DNA of 11,790 nt from JAJPJX01 sp964568355 (GCA_964568355.1 CAZMRK010000573.1:1-11790), one strand, 5' to 3'. Shown: positions 1-6,799, counted from the stretch's first letter. Notes: generated by a model not told the origin, from the letters alone. Translations and numbers: made by a program.

Positions 1-608
1 ACGCGCGCGTTCTCCAGCGCGGCCTGATCGGCATTGATCGCCGCCTTGGTGCTCTCGACCGCGGCCTTGTCGGCACGCACCGCCTCGCCGATGGCATCGG
101 CATTGGTGCGGAACTGTTCAGTTTGTTCGCGCGAAATTATGCCCTGTTGGAAAAGCTTCTCATAGCGGCCGGCCTGGGCCCGTGCGTATTGCTCCTGGGC
201 CAGGTCCCGGGCCAGGTTGGCTTGCGCCAGACCCAACTGCGCCCGCGCGCTGGCCAGCGTGGCCTCGGCCTGGTGGACCTGCGCCTGGAGCGGTCGGGGA
301 TCGATGACGAACAGCACGTCGTCTTTCTTGACGAACTCGCCTTCCTGGAAGTGCACTTCGGTCAACTGCCCGCCGATCTGAGCCTTCACTCCGATGGTGT
401 TGTAGGCTTCCACATTGCCGATCACCTGCACATCCACCGGTACCGTCCGGCGCAGGACGGTGGCCACCACGACCGGCACGGACTCGCCCCGTTTTGCGGC
501 CGCGGCCGGGGTAGCGCTTTTGCCGGCGCAGCCGGAAAGACACACGCCAGCCCAGACAAGCGCCACTCCGGACACTGCCACCGAAGAACGTATATTCCAA
601 GGAATCAT
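1..608 (-). CDS. RND-type efflux pump periplasmic adaptor (membrane fusion protein), lipoprotein, partial at its C-terminal end
   Basis: The open frame runs off the window start, leaving about 202 N-terminal residues. The N-terminus has a hydrophobic stretch and a lipobox LSGC with the lipidated Cys at residue 27, so this is probably an anchored periplasmic lipoprotein. It continues with the half-lipoyl/barrel pattern of AcrA/HlyD-like adaptors (VIGNVEAYNTIGVKAQIGGQ, then LTEVHFQEGEFVKKDDVLFV and IDPRPLQAQ). A long Ala/Gln-rich alpha-helical hairpin follows, including YEKLFQQGIISREQ. Such adaptors bridge an inner-membrane RND transporter and an outer-membrane channel. The ATG at 608 is preceded by an AGGGGAG ribosome site 10 bases upstream. 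The gene lies downstream of recN on the same strand but has its own promoter with an operator-like palindrome. The transporter would be expected beyond position 1. The substrate cannot be told. Confidence 0.9.
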   Translation of the reverse strand, partial: MIPWNIRSSVAVSGVALVWAGVCLSGCAGKSATPAAAAKRGESVPVVVATVLRRTVPVDVQVIGNVEAYNTIGVKAQIGGQLTEVHFQEGEFVKKDDVLFVIDPRPLQAQVHQAEATLASARAQLGLAQANLARDLAQEQYARAQAGRYEKLFQQGIISREQTEQFRTNADAIGEAVRADKAAVESTKAAINADQAALENAR

Positions 609-683
609 CGAGTTACCGCTCCCCTCGCGAGCCGCTCCCGGGCCGCTTCACGGATTCGATCTCCGTAAAGACGCCGCGCGTCC

Positions 684-699
684 CCCTGTTGTAACAGGG
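684..699. promoter_or_regulatory. Operator-like palindrome overlapping the -10 box of the efflux promoter
   Basis: CCCTGTT-GT-AACAGGG is a perfect inverted repeat with 7-bp arms and a 2-bp centre. The centre is too short for a good RNA hairpin, and no T run follows in either direction, so a terminator is unlikely. Its position on top of the predicted -10 box of an efflux gene is the usual arrangement for a TetR- or MarR-type repressor site. No regulator gene is present in the window, so the binding protein is unknown. Confidence 0.5.
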
Positions 700-716
700 T
701 TCCGCAAATCCGTCAA
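688..716 (-). promoter_or_regulatory. Sigma70-like promoter for the efflux adaptor gene
   Basis: On the minus strand TTGACG (plus positions 711-716) is followed by exactly 17 bases and then TACAAC (688-693). This is 5/6 and 4/6 agreement with TTGACA and TATAAT at ideal spacing. Transcription would start near 680, giving a leader of about 70 bases before the ATG at 608. The -35 box overlaps the recN stop codon, so the efflux gene can be transcribed independently of recN. Prediction from sequence only. Confidence 0.55.
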
Positions 717-2422
717 TCTGGTCGTACTGCCGCGCCGGAGGGCTCGCTGGTACTCATGCGGATCAGTTGTTCGGCGTGCTTCAGCGCCTCCGGAGTGAGC
801 CGCTGGCCGGAGAGCATACGGCCGATCTCGCGCGTACGGGCCGCGCCGTCCAGTTCGTCGATGGCGGCCACGGTGCGCCCGTTCTTCTCGTGCTTTTCGA
901 CCACGTAGTGATGGTCGGCGAAGGAGGCAATCTGCGCCAGGTGGGTCACGCAAAGCACCTGACTGGCGCCGGACAGCTTCTTCAAGCGCCGGCCCACCCC
1001 TTCGGCGGCGCTGCCTCCGATCCCGGTATCTACCTCATCGAACACCAGCGTACGCATGGGGCCCGGGCCGGACTTGCGCGCGGTGGCAAGGCAGGTCTTC
1101 AATGCCAGGGCCAGCCGCGAGATCTCGCCGCCCGAAGCTACCTTTTCGAGCGGCTTCGGTTCCTCGCCCAGGTTGGGAGATACCAGGAAGGCAATGCGGT
1201 CGGCGCCGTCCGCTGTCCATTCTCCCGGACTCACTTCGACGCGAAAAACAGTCCGCTCCATGGCCAGCGCGGCCAGTTCCGTCTCGACGCGCTTCTCCAG
1301 CTTGCGAGCTGCCGTCTTGCGTCGTGCTGCCAGCTCGCCTGCCAGCTTTTCATACGCAGCGGCCAGCTTCTCGCGTTCCGCGCGCAGGGCGTTCATGCGC
1401 TCGCCCGCGTTTTCCACCATCGAGATCTGTTCGCGCACCTGGGCGAGAAACGCCAGCACCTCTTCGACCGAGTGGCCGTACTTCCGCTTGAGCCGGTCGA
1501 GTGTCTCCAGCCGTGACTCGATCTCCTCCAGGCGTCCGGGATTAGCCTCCAGGCCCGCCAGGTAGTCGCGCAGCGCGTAGGATGCCTCCTGGAGCGCAAA
1601 CTCCGCGGTCCGCAGGTTCTCCCGCACCGGTTCGAGCGCCGGATCGATGCGGCAAAGCTCGTCCAGACGTTTGGCCGCAATGCTCATGAGCGCCAGCGCC
1701 GATTCGGGCGAATCGTAGAGTGCCGCATAAGCTGTGCCGGCGCTCTCCTGGAGCCGTCCCAGGTTTTGCAGCACGCGCCGCTCGCCTTCGAGCGTGGCAT
1801 CTTCGCCCGGCCGTGGATCGGCGCTTTCGATCTCGTGGCGTTGGAACTCCCACAGGTCCAGCAGGCGCAGCTTTTCCTGCTCGGTCTTTTCCAGTTCTTC
1901 GAGTTCACTGCCGGTGGCGCGCCACCGGTGATAGGTCTCCGCGACGCGCGTAAGGTGCTCGCCGGATTCGGCAAAGGCGTCCAGCATGTCGCGCTGCGCC
2001 TCCGCCGAAAACAGAAGTTGCTGGTCGTGCTGTCCGTGAATGTCACCCAGCAGGGGAGCCAGTTCGCGCAGAAGCGATGCCGAAACCGGACGGCTGCCCA
2101 GAAAGGCGCGCGACTTACCGCCCGCCAGAATCTCGCGCTCGATCAGCAGTTCGCCTTCTTCCGGTGCGAACCCGGCTGGTTCGAGTAAGGCCCGCACGGC
2201 GGGGTAGTCCCGTACATCGAAGATACCCGCTACTCGCGCCCGGGATTCTCCGGACCGGATCATTTCGCCCGAAGCACGTGCGCCGAATAACAGTCCGAGT
2301 GCGTCCACTACAATGGACTTCCCGCTACCGGTCTCCCCGGTAAGCAGGTTCAGTCCCGGATGGAATCGCACGCGCAGGCGATCCACCACGGCGTAGTTTT
2401 CGACGAGTAACTCCAGCAGCAT
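713..2422 (-). CDS. recN: DNA repair ATPase RecN (SMC-like)
   Basis: RecN is a cytoplasmic SMC-like ATPase that acts early in recombinational repair of double-strand breaks. The 569-residue product matches the family length (E. coli about 553). It begins with the typical MLLELLVENYAVVD start and has a Walker A motif GETGSGKS at residues 29-36. A long, charged coiled-coil middle follows at about 150-390, interrupted near the centre as is typical of RecN. Next come the ABC signature VASGGEISRLALALK (about 428-442), Walker B TLVFDEVDTG (about 458-467) and the switch motif VTHLAQIA (about 492-499). All ATPase motifs are intact, so the protein should be active. It is divergent from the tol cluster. 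No clear Shine-Dalgarno sequence precedes the ATG, but a consensus -10 box lies only 9 bases upstream, suggesting a very short leader. Confidence 0.97.
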   Translation of the reverse strand: MLLELLVENYAVVDRLRVRFHPGLNLLTGETGSGKSIVVDALGLLFGARASGEMIRSGESRARVAGIFDVRDYPAVRALLEPAGFAPEEGELLIEREILAGGKSRAFLGSRPVSASLLRELAPLLGDIHGQHDQQLLFSAEAQRDMLDAFAESGEHLTRVAETYHRWRATGSELEELEKTEQEKLRLLDLWEFQRHEIESADPRPGEDATLEGERRVLQNLGRLQESAGTAYAALYDSPESALALMSIAAKRLDELCRIDPALEPVRENLRTAEFALQEASYALRDYLAGLEANPGRLEEIESRLETLDRLKRKYGHSVEEVLAFLAQVREQISMVENAGERMNALRAEREKLAAAYEKLAGELAARRKTAARKLEKRVETELAALAMERTVFRVEVSPGEWTADGADRIAFLVSPNLGEEPKPLEKVASGGEISRLALALKTCLATARKSGPGPMRTLVFDEVDTGIGGSAAEGVGRRLKKLSGASQVLCVTHLAQIASFADHHYVVEKHEKNGRTVAAIDELDGAARTREIGRMLSGQRLTPEALKHAEQLIRMSTSEPSGAAVRPD

Positions 2423-2431
2423 TCTAGGCCG

Positions 2432-2437
2432 ATTATA
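2432..2437 (-). promoter_or_regulatory. Consensus -10 box just upstream of recN (possible leaderless transcript)
   Basis: The minus strand reads GCGTATAATC here, a perfect TATAAT ending 9 bases before the recN ATG. Transcription would then begin only about 3-4 bases before the start codon. No convincing -35 hexamer is found at 16-18 bp spacing (the sequence there is AAAGGC-like), though an A-rich run lies further upstream. The lack of a good ribosome site for recN fits a leaderless or near-leaderless message. Chance occurrence is possible. Confidence 0.35.
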
Positions 2438-2557
2438 CGCGGTTTGATGTCCTGGCCTTTTTTGGCACAGTGGCGGGTCAAAATGGCGCAGCGCAGTGGA
2501 GCTGCCTTTCCATTCTTTCCGGCCGGAGCTCGTCCTTTCACGCCCGAACTACGTCGT

Positions 2558-2563
2558 TATGAT
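2558..2563 (+). promoter_or_regulatory. Candidate -10 box for the tol-pal cluster
   Basis: TATGAT matches five of six bases of TATAAT. It lies such that transcription would start near 2570, leaving a roughly 16-base leader that contains the AGGAG site before the TTG at 2586. No good -35 hexamer is visible at the right spacing, so this is weak. If real, it would exclude the upstream ATG codons at 2496 and 2559 as tolQ starts. Confidence 0.25.
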
Positions 2564-2575
2564 AGATTTGAAGTT

Positions 2576-2580
2576 AGGAG
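2576..2580 (+). promoter_or_regulatory. Ribosome binding site deciding the tolQ start (TTG)
   Basis: AGGAG is followed by a 5-base spacer and an in-frame TTG at 2586. Neither in-frame ATG upstream (2496, 2559) has a comparable site. This supports the rare TTG codon as the tolQ start. Confidence 0.5.
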
Positions 2581-2585
2581 ATGAG

Positions 2586-3272
2586 TTGATCATCGAATTA
2601 CCCTGTCTTCTCTTCTTTCAAACGAGTATCTTCGATCTGGTCGGCCGCAGCGGTCCATACGCGCTTGCGGTGCTGGCTATCCTGATCGCTTTTTCGATCT
2701 TTTCCTGGGCGATTATCTTCTCCAAGTCGAGTAGCTTGCGGACCGCCAGGAAAGCCGATGCTCGTTTCCTCCGCGCCTTCCGCAAAGCTAGCGGATTGGA
2801 GGCGGTAATGGTGGCGAGCGAACAGTTTCGTCCGGCGCCACTGGTGGCGGTGTTCGATCTCGGCTACGAGGAAGTTGCCCGCCAGGTCAAGGGCCGCGGC
2901 AGCATCGGCAATAAGGTGGCACTCGAACGCGCCCTGCAACTGGGAGTCAGCGAAGAGTTGACCAAACTGGAGCGCAATTTGAACTGGCTGGCCACCACGG
3001 CTTCGGTAAGCCCGTTCATCGGATTGTTTGGCACAGTGCTCGGTATCATCCAGGCCTTCAACGGCCTGGGCCAGGAAGGTGCCACCAGTTTGCGGGCGGT
3101 CGGTCCGGGTATTTCGGACGCGCTTATTGCGACAGCCGTCGGGTTGTTTGCCGCGATTCCCGCAGCCATCTTCTACAACCAGTTCAACCACTCCATCAAA
3201 GAAATAGGTGCCCGCATGGACGATTTCTCCATGGAGTTCCTGAATCTGGCGGAAAGAAGCTTCGGAGAGTGA
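2586..3272 (+). CDS. tolQ: TolQ, proton-channel subunit of the Tol-Pal motor (MotA/TolQ/ExbB family)
   Basis: TolQ is the polytopic inner-membrane subunit that, with TolR, uses the proton gradient to energise TolA for outer-membrane constriction during division. From the TTG start the protein has 228 residues, normal for the family. A first membrane helix (about 25-45, YALAVLAILIAFSIFSWAII) is followed by a cytoplasmic segment and two more helices. These include SVSPFIGLFGTVLGIIQAF and ALIATAVGLFAAIPAAIFYN. Thr140 and Thr173 sit 33 residues apart, like the channel-lining Thr145 and Thr178 of E. coli TolQ. ATG starts at 2559 (237 aa) or 2496 (258 aa) are possible but lack ribosome sites. It is the first gene of the tol cluster and its stop is 3 bases from tolR. 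ExbB is the alternative name, but the tolB-pal context decides for TolQ. Confidence 0.93.
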   Translation: MIIELPCLLFFQTSIFDLVGRSGPYALAVLAILIAFSIFSWAIIFSKSSSLRTARKADARFLRAFRKASGLEAVMVASEQFRPAPLVAVFDLGYEEVARQVKGRGSIGNKVALERALQLGVSEELTKLERNLNWLATTASVSPFIGLFGTVLGIIQAFNGLGQEGATSLRAVGPGISDALIATAVGLFAAIPAAIFYNQFNHSIKEIGARMDDFSMEFLNLAERSFGE

Positions 3273-3275
3273 CCG

Positions 3276-3713
3276 GTGGCCTTCTCCTTAAATGGTGGAA
3301 ATTCCAGGCGCCGCGGCCGCGGCGGTTCTGCTATCTCTGAAATCAATGTCACGCCGTTTGTCGACGTCATGCTGGTGCTGTTGATCATTTTCATGATCAC
3401 CGCCCATGTCATGGAGTTCGGCATCGAAGTGGATGTTCCCAAGGTCCGCCAGGTGCAGGAGACTTCCAAGGATCTGCCGGTTGTCCAGATCAGCAAAGAC
3501 GGAAACATCTTTCTCGGCGAACAGCAGGCCAATATCAACAGCTTGCCTGCGGACATCGCCAAGCGCTATCCAAAGAGCAAAGGAGTGTATCTGCGGGCGG
3601 ACAAGCAGACGCCCTGGGATGTTGCCGTGCAGGTGATGAGCGAGCTTGGCCAGGCCAAGTTCGTCGTCAATGTCGTGGCCCAGCCGGAAGACATGGCGAC
3701 GAAAAAGCGGTAG
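3276..3713 (+). CDS. tolR: TolR, biopolymer transport protein (ExbD/TolR family)
   Basis: TolR is the second motor subunit, with one membrane helix and a periplasmic domain. The 145-residue product has an Arg/Gly-rich cytoplasmic start, then INVTPFVDVMLVLLIIFMIT. Asp30 in that helix corresponds to the essential proton-carrying Asp23 of E. coli TolR. The periplasmic part (about 50-145) has the usual ExbD/TolR pattern, including a VYLRADKQTPWDVAVQVM-like stretch. The start is a GTG at 3276, three bases after the tolQ stop. A GGAG site within the last tolQ codons points to coupled translation. Length and motifs are normal. Confidence 0.93.
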   Translation: MAFSLNGGNSRRRGRGGSAISEINVTPFVDVMLVLLIIFMITAHVMEFGIEVDVPKVRQVQETSKDLPVVQISKDGNIFLGEQQANINSLPADIAKRYPKSKGVYLRADKQTPWDVAVQVMSELGQAKFVVNVVAQPEDMATKKR

Positions 3714-3716
3714 GAC

Positions 3717-4508
3717 ATGCCCGAACGAGTGGACATATTGGACGAAACCGAGCAGTTGGGCAAGCCCCTACTGGGCTCCCTCGTGCTGCATGCTGCTCTG
3801 GTCGCCAGTGTGTTCCTCGTTGCCTGGGCCAACAACCGCGTGCGTGAGACCTGGGGCGACGCGAATTCGGGAGGCCCCGGCTCGTTTGCTATTAATGTCG
3901 TCAGCAAAGTGCCGCTGCCGGCGCGTAGCGGCGTGCCCAACCCCCTGGCTAACGATAGCGATTTTACAGTCCCTTCCCCTCCTCCCAAGGCCAAGCCGCA
4001 GGAAAAGGCGCCGCCGCCGGAACCCGAGGCGATCCCCATCAAGAGCCGCAACGCTCCCAAGAAGCCGACCTACATGTCCTCTTCCAGCCGGGAGACGTTC
4101 CGTGCTCATCCGGACCAGCCCAACCAGCTTTACAGCCGGGCAGGGCAGGCGATGGTGTCGCCCATGGTGGGCCAGACGGGATCCGGAGGCGTCGGTGTCG
4201 GCATCGGATCTCCGTTCGGCAACCGGTTTGGCAATTATGTTGCTATTCTTCGCCAGAAGGTGGCGGAGAACTGGCGTACCAACGATGTAGACCCTCGCAT
4301 TCGAACGGCGCCGACGGCGATTGTTACGTTTGTCATCATGCGCGACGGCTCAGTGCGGGATGTTCGCGCCGCCCAGCGCAGCGGCAACTCGGCGTTGGAC
4401 TATTCGGCGCAGCGCGCGATTTACGACGCCAGTCCGTTTCCTCCCTTGCCCAGCGAATACTCGGGCAGCGAAGCGCGCATCGAATTCTGGTTCGAGTTGA
4501 AACGATAG
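3717..4508 (+). CDS. tolA: TolA/TonB-like energy-transducing protein
   Basis: This protein should link the TolQR motor to TolB/Pal across the periplasm. It has 263 residues: a short cytoplasmic N-terminus and one membrane helix at about 18-38. That helix carries the S-x-x-x-H pair (Ser21, His25) by which TolA and TonB couple to the motor. A proline- and lysine-rich linker (about 85-120) follows, then a Gly-rich segment. The C-terminal domain is TonB/TolA-type, starting at about 170 (NYVAILRQKVAENWRTNDVD, later IVTFVIMRDGSVRDVRAAQ and SGNSALDYSAQRAI). It lacks the long Ala/Lys-rich helix of enterobacterial TolA (about 421 aa), so reach comes from the Pro-rich linker. Its position between tolR and tolB makes TolA the best name, though the C-terminal domain alone could be called TonB-like. 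The ATG is 3 bases after the tolR stop. Confidence 0.85.
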   Translation: MPERVDILDETEQLGKPLLGSLVLHAALVASVFLVAWANNRVRETWGDANSGGPGSFAINVVSKVPLPARSGVPNPLANDSDFTVPSPPPKAKPQEKAPPPEPEAIPIKSRNAPKKPTYMSSSSRETFRAHPDQPNQLYSRAGQAMVSPMVGQTGSGGVGVGIGSPFGNRFGNYVAILRQKVAENWRTNDVDPRIRTAPTAIVTFVIMRDGSVRDVRAAQRSGNSALDYSAQRAIYDASPFPPLPSEYSGSEARIEFWFELKR

Positions 4509-4518
4509 TCGGAGATAC

Positions 4519-5907
4519 ATGAAAAGACTTTTCTGTTTTTTGCTCGGCTTTGGCGGGCTGCTGATGATCCTGGCGGCACAACAGAGCGATGTCATCATCA
4601 AACTGGTCGGGGGGGAAAAACCCGGCATTGCCGTCCCGGATTTCCGGGGTGTGGGAGCGGCTCAGCCGTTGATGAATACCTTCAACCAGGTCCTATACGG
4701 CGATCTGGAAGCCTCAGGGCTCTTTAAGATGGTCCCGAAAAGCATGTTCCCCCTGCAGGTTCCCCAGCAGCCGACCGAATTCAAGGAGCCCCCACCCCAG
4801 GCGCCGCCCGCCCGGTCCCGCCGCGGAGCCCCTCCACCACAGCCGCGCAACGGCGGTGGTCTGTGGCTTTCCGATTGGGCATCTCCCCCGGTTTCCGCGA
4901 CCTACTTCGCCATGGGATATGTGGCCCCGCAAAACGATCTCCTGGTGCTCTACGGCTGGTTGATGAACGTGACCCAGCCCAACATATCCGCGGCCCAGGT
5001 ATTCGGGAAGCGCTACATCGGCACGGTCGATGAAAAGGGCGCCCGCAAGGTCGCGCACGAGTTTGCCGCCGACATCATCACCCAGATGGGCGGCAAGTCA
5101 CTGTTCGGAAGCCGCATCTATTTCGTCTCCGACCGCACCGGCCACAAAGAGGTCTGGTCTATGGAGGCTGACGGCTCCGATCAAAAGCGTATCACGCAAT
5201 ACAATTCGCTGAGCATCATGCCGGCAGTATCACCGGATGGGACCAAAATAGCCTTTACTAGCTTTACGAAGGTTTATCCTGGTATATTTATCTTCTCGGT
5301 AGAAACTGGGCGGCCCCTGCGATTTTATAATCAGCGGGCATCGATGAATGCGACGCCGGACTTCACGCCGGATGGTAAACACATCGTTTTTTCATCCACG
5401 CTGAGCGGTTGGGCTCAGATTTATATCGCGGATTTGGATGGCGGCAACCTGCGGCGCATTTCTTCGACCCGGACCATTCAGGTCGAGCCTAAGGTGAACC
5501 CCAAAACAGGATCCGATTTGGTCTACGTCGGCGGCCCGGAGCCGGAGCAAATTTACCGGATGAATATGGACGGAGTGAGTGTCGAACGCTTGACCACGGG
5601 TGAAGGTCAGGCGACCAACCCGTCCTGGCATCCGGACGGCCAAATAATCGCGTTTTCCTGGACGCGCGGCTACGCGCCAGGTAATTTTAATATTTTCTTA
5701 ATGGACGTGGCGACCCGGAGCTTCACGCAGTTGACGCACGGCGCGGGACGCAACGAAAATCCTACGTGGGCGCCCGATGGCCGGCACCTTGTCTTCATGT
5801 CCAATCGCAGTGGTAGACGGCAAATCTGGACCATGCTGGCAGATGGCACCCAGTTGCGGCAACTGACTACCCAGGGTAACAATGAGACCCCCGTTTGGGG
5901 CAAGTAG
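4519..5907 (+). CDS. tolB: TolB, periplasmic beta-propeller of the Tol-Pal system
   Basis: TolB is a soluble periplasmic protein that contacts both TolA and Pal. The product has 462 residues with a Sec signal peptide (MKRLFCFLLGFGGLLMILAA). The mature start DVIIKLVGGEKPGIAVPDF resembles the TolA-binding strand and N-domain of TolB. The N-terminal domain spans about 22-190. The C-terminal propeller (about 195-462) is built of PD40/WD40-like repeats marked by SPDGTKIAF, TPDGKHIVF, HPDGQIIAF and APDGRHLVF. A proline/arginine-rich insertion at about 82-112 (EPPPQAPPARSRRGAPPPQP) interrupts the N-terminal domain and is absent from E. coli TolB. A GGAG site lies 4 bases before the ATG. Parts of the propeller coding region (5221-5340, 5641-5700) are clearly lower in GC than the neighbours. 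Confidence 0.95.
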   Translation: MKRLFCFLLGFGGLLMILAAQQSDVIIKLVGGEKPGIAVPDFRGVGAAQPLMNTFNQVLYGDLEASGLFKMVPKSMFPLQVPQQPTEFKEPPPQAPPARSRRGAPPPQPRNGGGLWLSDWASPPVSATYFAMGYVAPQNDLLVLYGWLMNVTQPNISAAQVFGKRYIGTVDEKGARKVAHEFAADIITQMGGKSLFGSRIYFVSDRTGHKEVWSMEADGSDQKRITQYNSLSIMPAVSPDGTKIAFTSFTKVYPGIFIFSVETGRPLRFYNQRASMNATPDFTPDGKHIVFSSTLSGWAQIYIADLDGGNLRRISSTRTIQVEPKVNPKTGSDLVYVGGPEPEQIYRMNMDGVSVERLTTGEGQATNPSWHPDGQIIAFSWTRGYAPGNFNIFLMDVATRSFTQLTHGAGRNENPTWAPDGRHLVFMSNRSGRRQIWTMLADGTQLRQLTTQGNNETPVWGK

Positions 5908-5928
5908 AATTGGAAGGGAAGAGAATTC

Positions 5929-5934
5929 AGGAGG
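5929..5934 (+). promoter_or_regulatory. Strong ribosome binding site setting the pal start
   Basis: A full AGGAGG sits 8 bases before the ATG at 5943. The frame is open upstream to an ATG at 5895 that overlaps the end of tolB. That start would add 16 hydrophilic residues before the lipoprotein signal, so 5943 is preferred. Confidence 0.85.
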
Positions 5935-5942
5935 CGAAGTTC

Positions 5943-6713
5943 ATGTTGAGAAAACGGCAGATCAGTGTCATTTGGATAGGAATCCTTTTGGCGTTGTTTG
6001 CGGCAGGTTGTAAAAAGAAAGTTCCACCACCGCCGCCACCACCGCCGCCGCCCGCGGAGAAGCCCGCCCCGCCGGCGAAGCCAACGATTGTGCAGTTCAG
6101 CGCCGAGCCGAGTTCGATTGAGCGCGGCCAGTCTTCCACACTGCGGTACTCTGTGGAAAACGCAACCGGTGTGGAGATTAACCAGGGCGTCGGAGCGGTG
6201 CAGGCCAACGGCAGCACCCGCGTCCAGCCTACCGATACGACGACCTATACCTTGACGGCAACCGGCCCCGGTGGCCAGGCTCAGGCGACAGCTACAGTCA
6301 ACGTCACAGCCCCTGCGCCGCCCCCGCCACCCCCGCCAGCAGCCAAGCCTTCGCTGGCTGACCGTCTGGCCGCGGTGCAGGATTGCTACTTCGATTTCGA
6401 CAAGAACGATATCCGGCCGGATTGCCGGGACGTGCTGACGAAGAATGCCGACACGCTGAAGAGCATTCTGGCTGATTTCCCGGATGCCACGATCATGCTG
6501 GAAGGCAATTGCGACGAGCGCGGCTCAGCCGAATACAACCTGGCGCTGGGCGACCGCCGTTCTACGGCTGCCAAGGACTTCCTGGTGCAGTTGGGAGTTT
6601 CCGGCGACCGCCTCAAGACCATCAGCTACGGCAAGGAGCGCCCCGTCTGCACCGAGCAAAACGAAGAGTGCTGGCAGAAGAATCGCCACGTACATTTCGC
6701 GCCGGGGCAGTAA
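5943..6713 (+). CDS. pal: Pal, peptidoglycan-associated lipoprotein with an extra Ig-like domain
   Basis: Pal anchors the outer membrane to peptidoglycan and is the outer end of the Tol-Pal system. The 256-residue product has a lipoprotein signal with lipobox FAAGC (Cys23), then three Lys and ten consecutive Pro (28-37). An Ig-like beta-sandwich follows at about 47-122 (IVQFSAEPSSIERGQSSTL ... TTTYTLTATGPGGQAQATAT). A second Pro-rich linker lies at about 123-136. The OmpA-like peptidoglycan-binding domain is at about 146-252. The binding-site motif NCDERGSAEYNLALGDRR is present, with Asp191 and Arg206 at the diaminopimelate-contacting positions. Classic Pal proteins (about 170 aa) lack the Ig-like domain. 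The OmpA domain contains five Cys (148, 161, 190, 236, 243), so disulfides are possible. It follows tolB by 35 bases. Confidence 0.93.
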   Translation: MLRKRQISVIWIGILLALFAAGCKKKVPPPPPPPPPPAEKPAPPAKPTIVQFSAEPSSIERGQSSTLRYSVENATGVEINQGVGAVQANGSTRVQPTDTTTYTLTATGPGGQAQATATVNVTAPAPPPPPPPAAKPSLADRLAAVQDCYFDFDKNDIRPDCRDVLTKNADTLKSILADFPDATIMLEGNCDERGSAEYNLALGDRRSTAAKDFLVQLGVSGDRLKTISYGKERPVCTEQNEECWQKNRHVHFAPGQ

Positions 6714-6739
6714 AATCACAGTAGGGAGTAGTTCGCGGA

Positions 6740-6774
6740 GGGCAGGTGAACTCCCATGGGGTTTTCACCTGCCC
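6740..6774 (+). repeat. Inverted repeat / RNA hairpin between pal and cpoB
   Basis: GGGCAGGTGAA (6740-6750) pairs perfectly with TTCACCTGCCC (6764-6774) around a 13-base loop that itself contains CCATGG. The stem can extend outward by GCG/CGC after two imperfect pairs. No T run follows, so it is not a standard intrinsic terminator. It lies about 25 bases before the cpoB start and just 26 bases after the pal stop. It could stabilise the upstream pal message, attenuate readthrough, or affect cpoB translation. Confidence 0.6.
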
Positions 6775-6799
6775 CTCGCATATTAGTGAGGATCTCTCT

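Noticed and set aside
160..600. 146-codon minus-strand frame (MEYTFFGGS start) and plus-strand frame 123-668
   Set aside because: The real protein here is the adaptor lipoprotein in another minus-strand frame, open to the window edge, with lipobox and adaptor motifs.
684..699. The palindrome after recN as an intrinsic terminator
   Set aside because: A 2-base centre gives a poor RNA hairpin and no T run follows on the minus strand. Its overlap with a -10 box fits an operator better.
767..1516. 249-codon plus-strand open frame opposite recN
   Set aside because: RecN on the minus strand has intact Walker A, signature and Walker B motifs; the plus frame has no family features.
5895..5942. Earlier ATG for pal overlapping the tolB end
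   Set aside because: It would place 16 polar residues before the lipoprotein signal and ignores the AGGAGG site before 5943.
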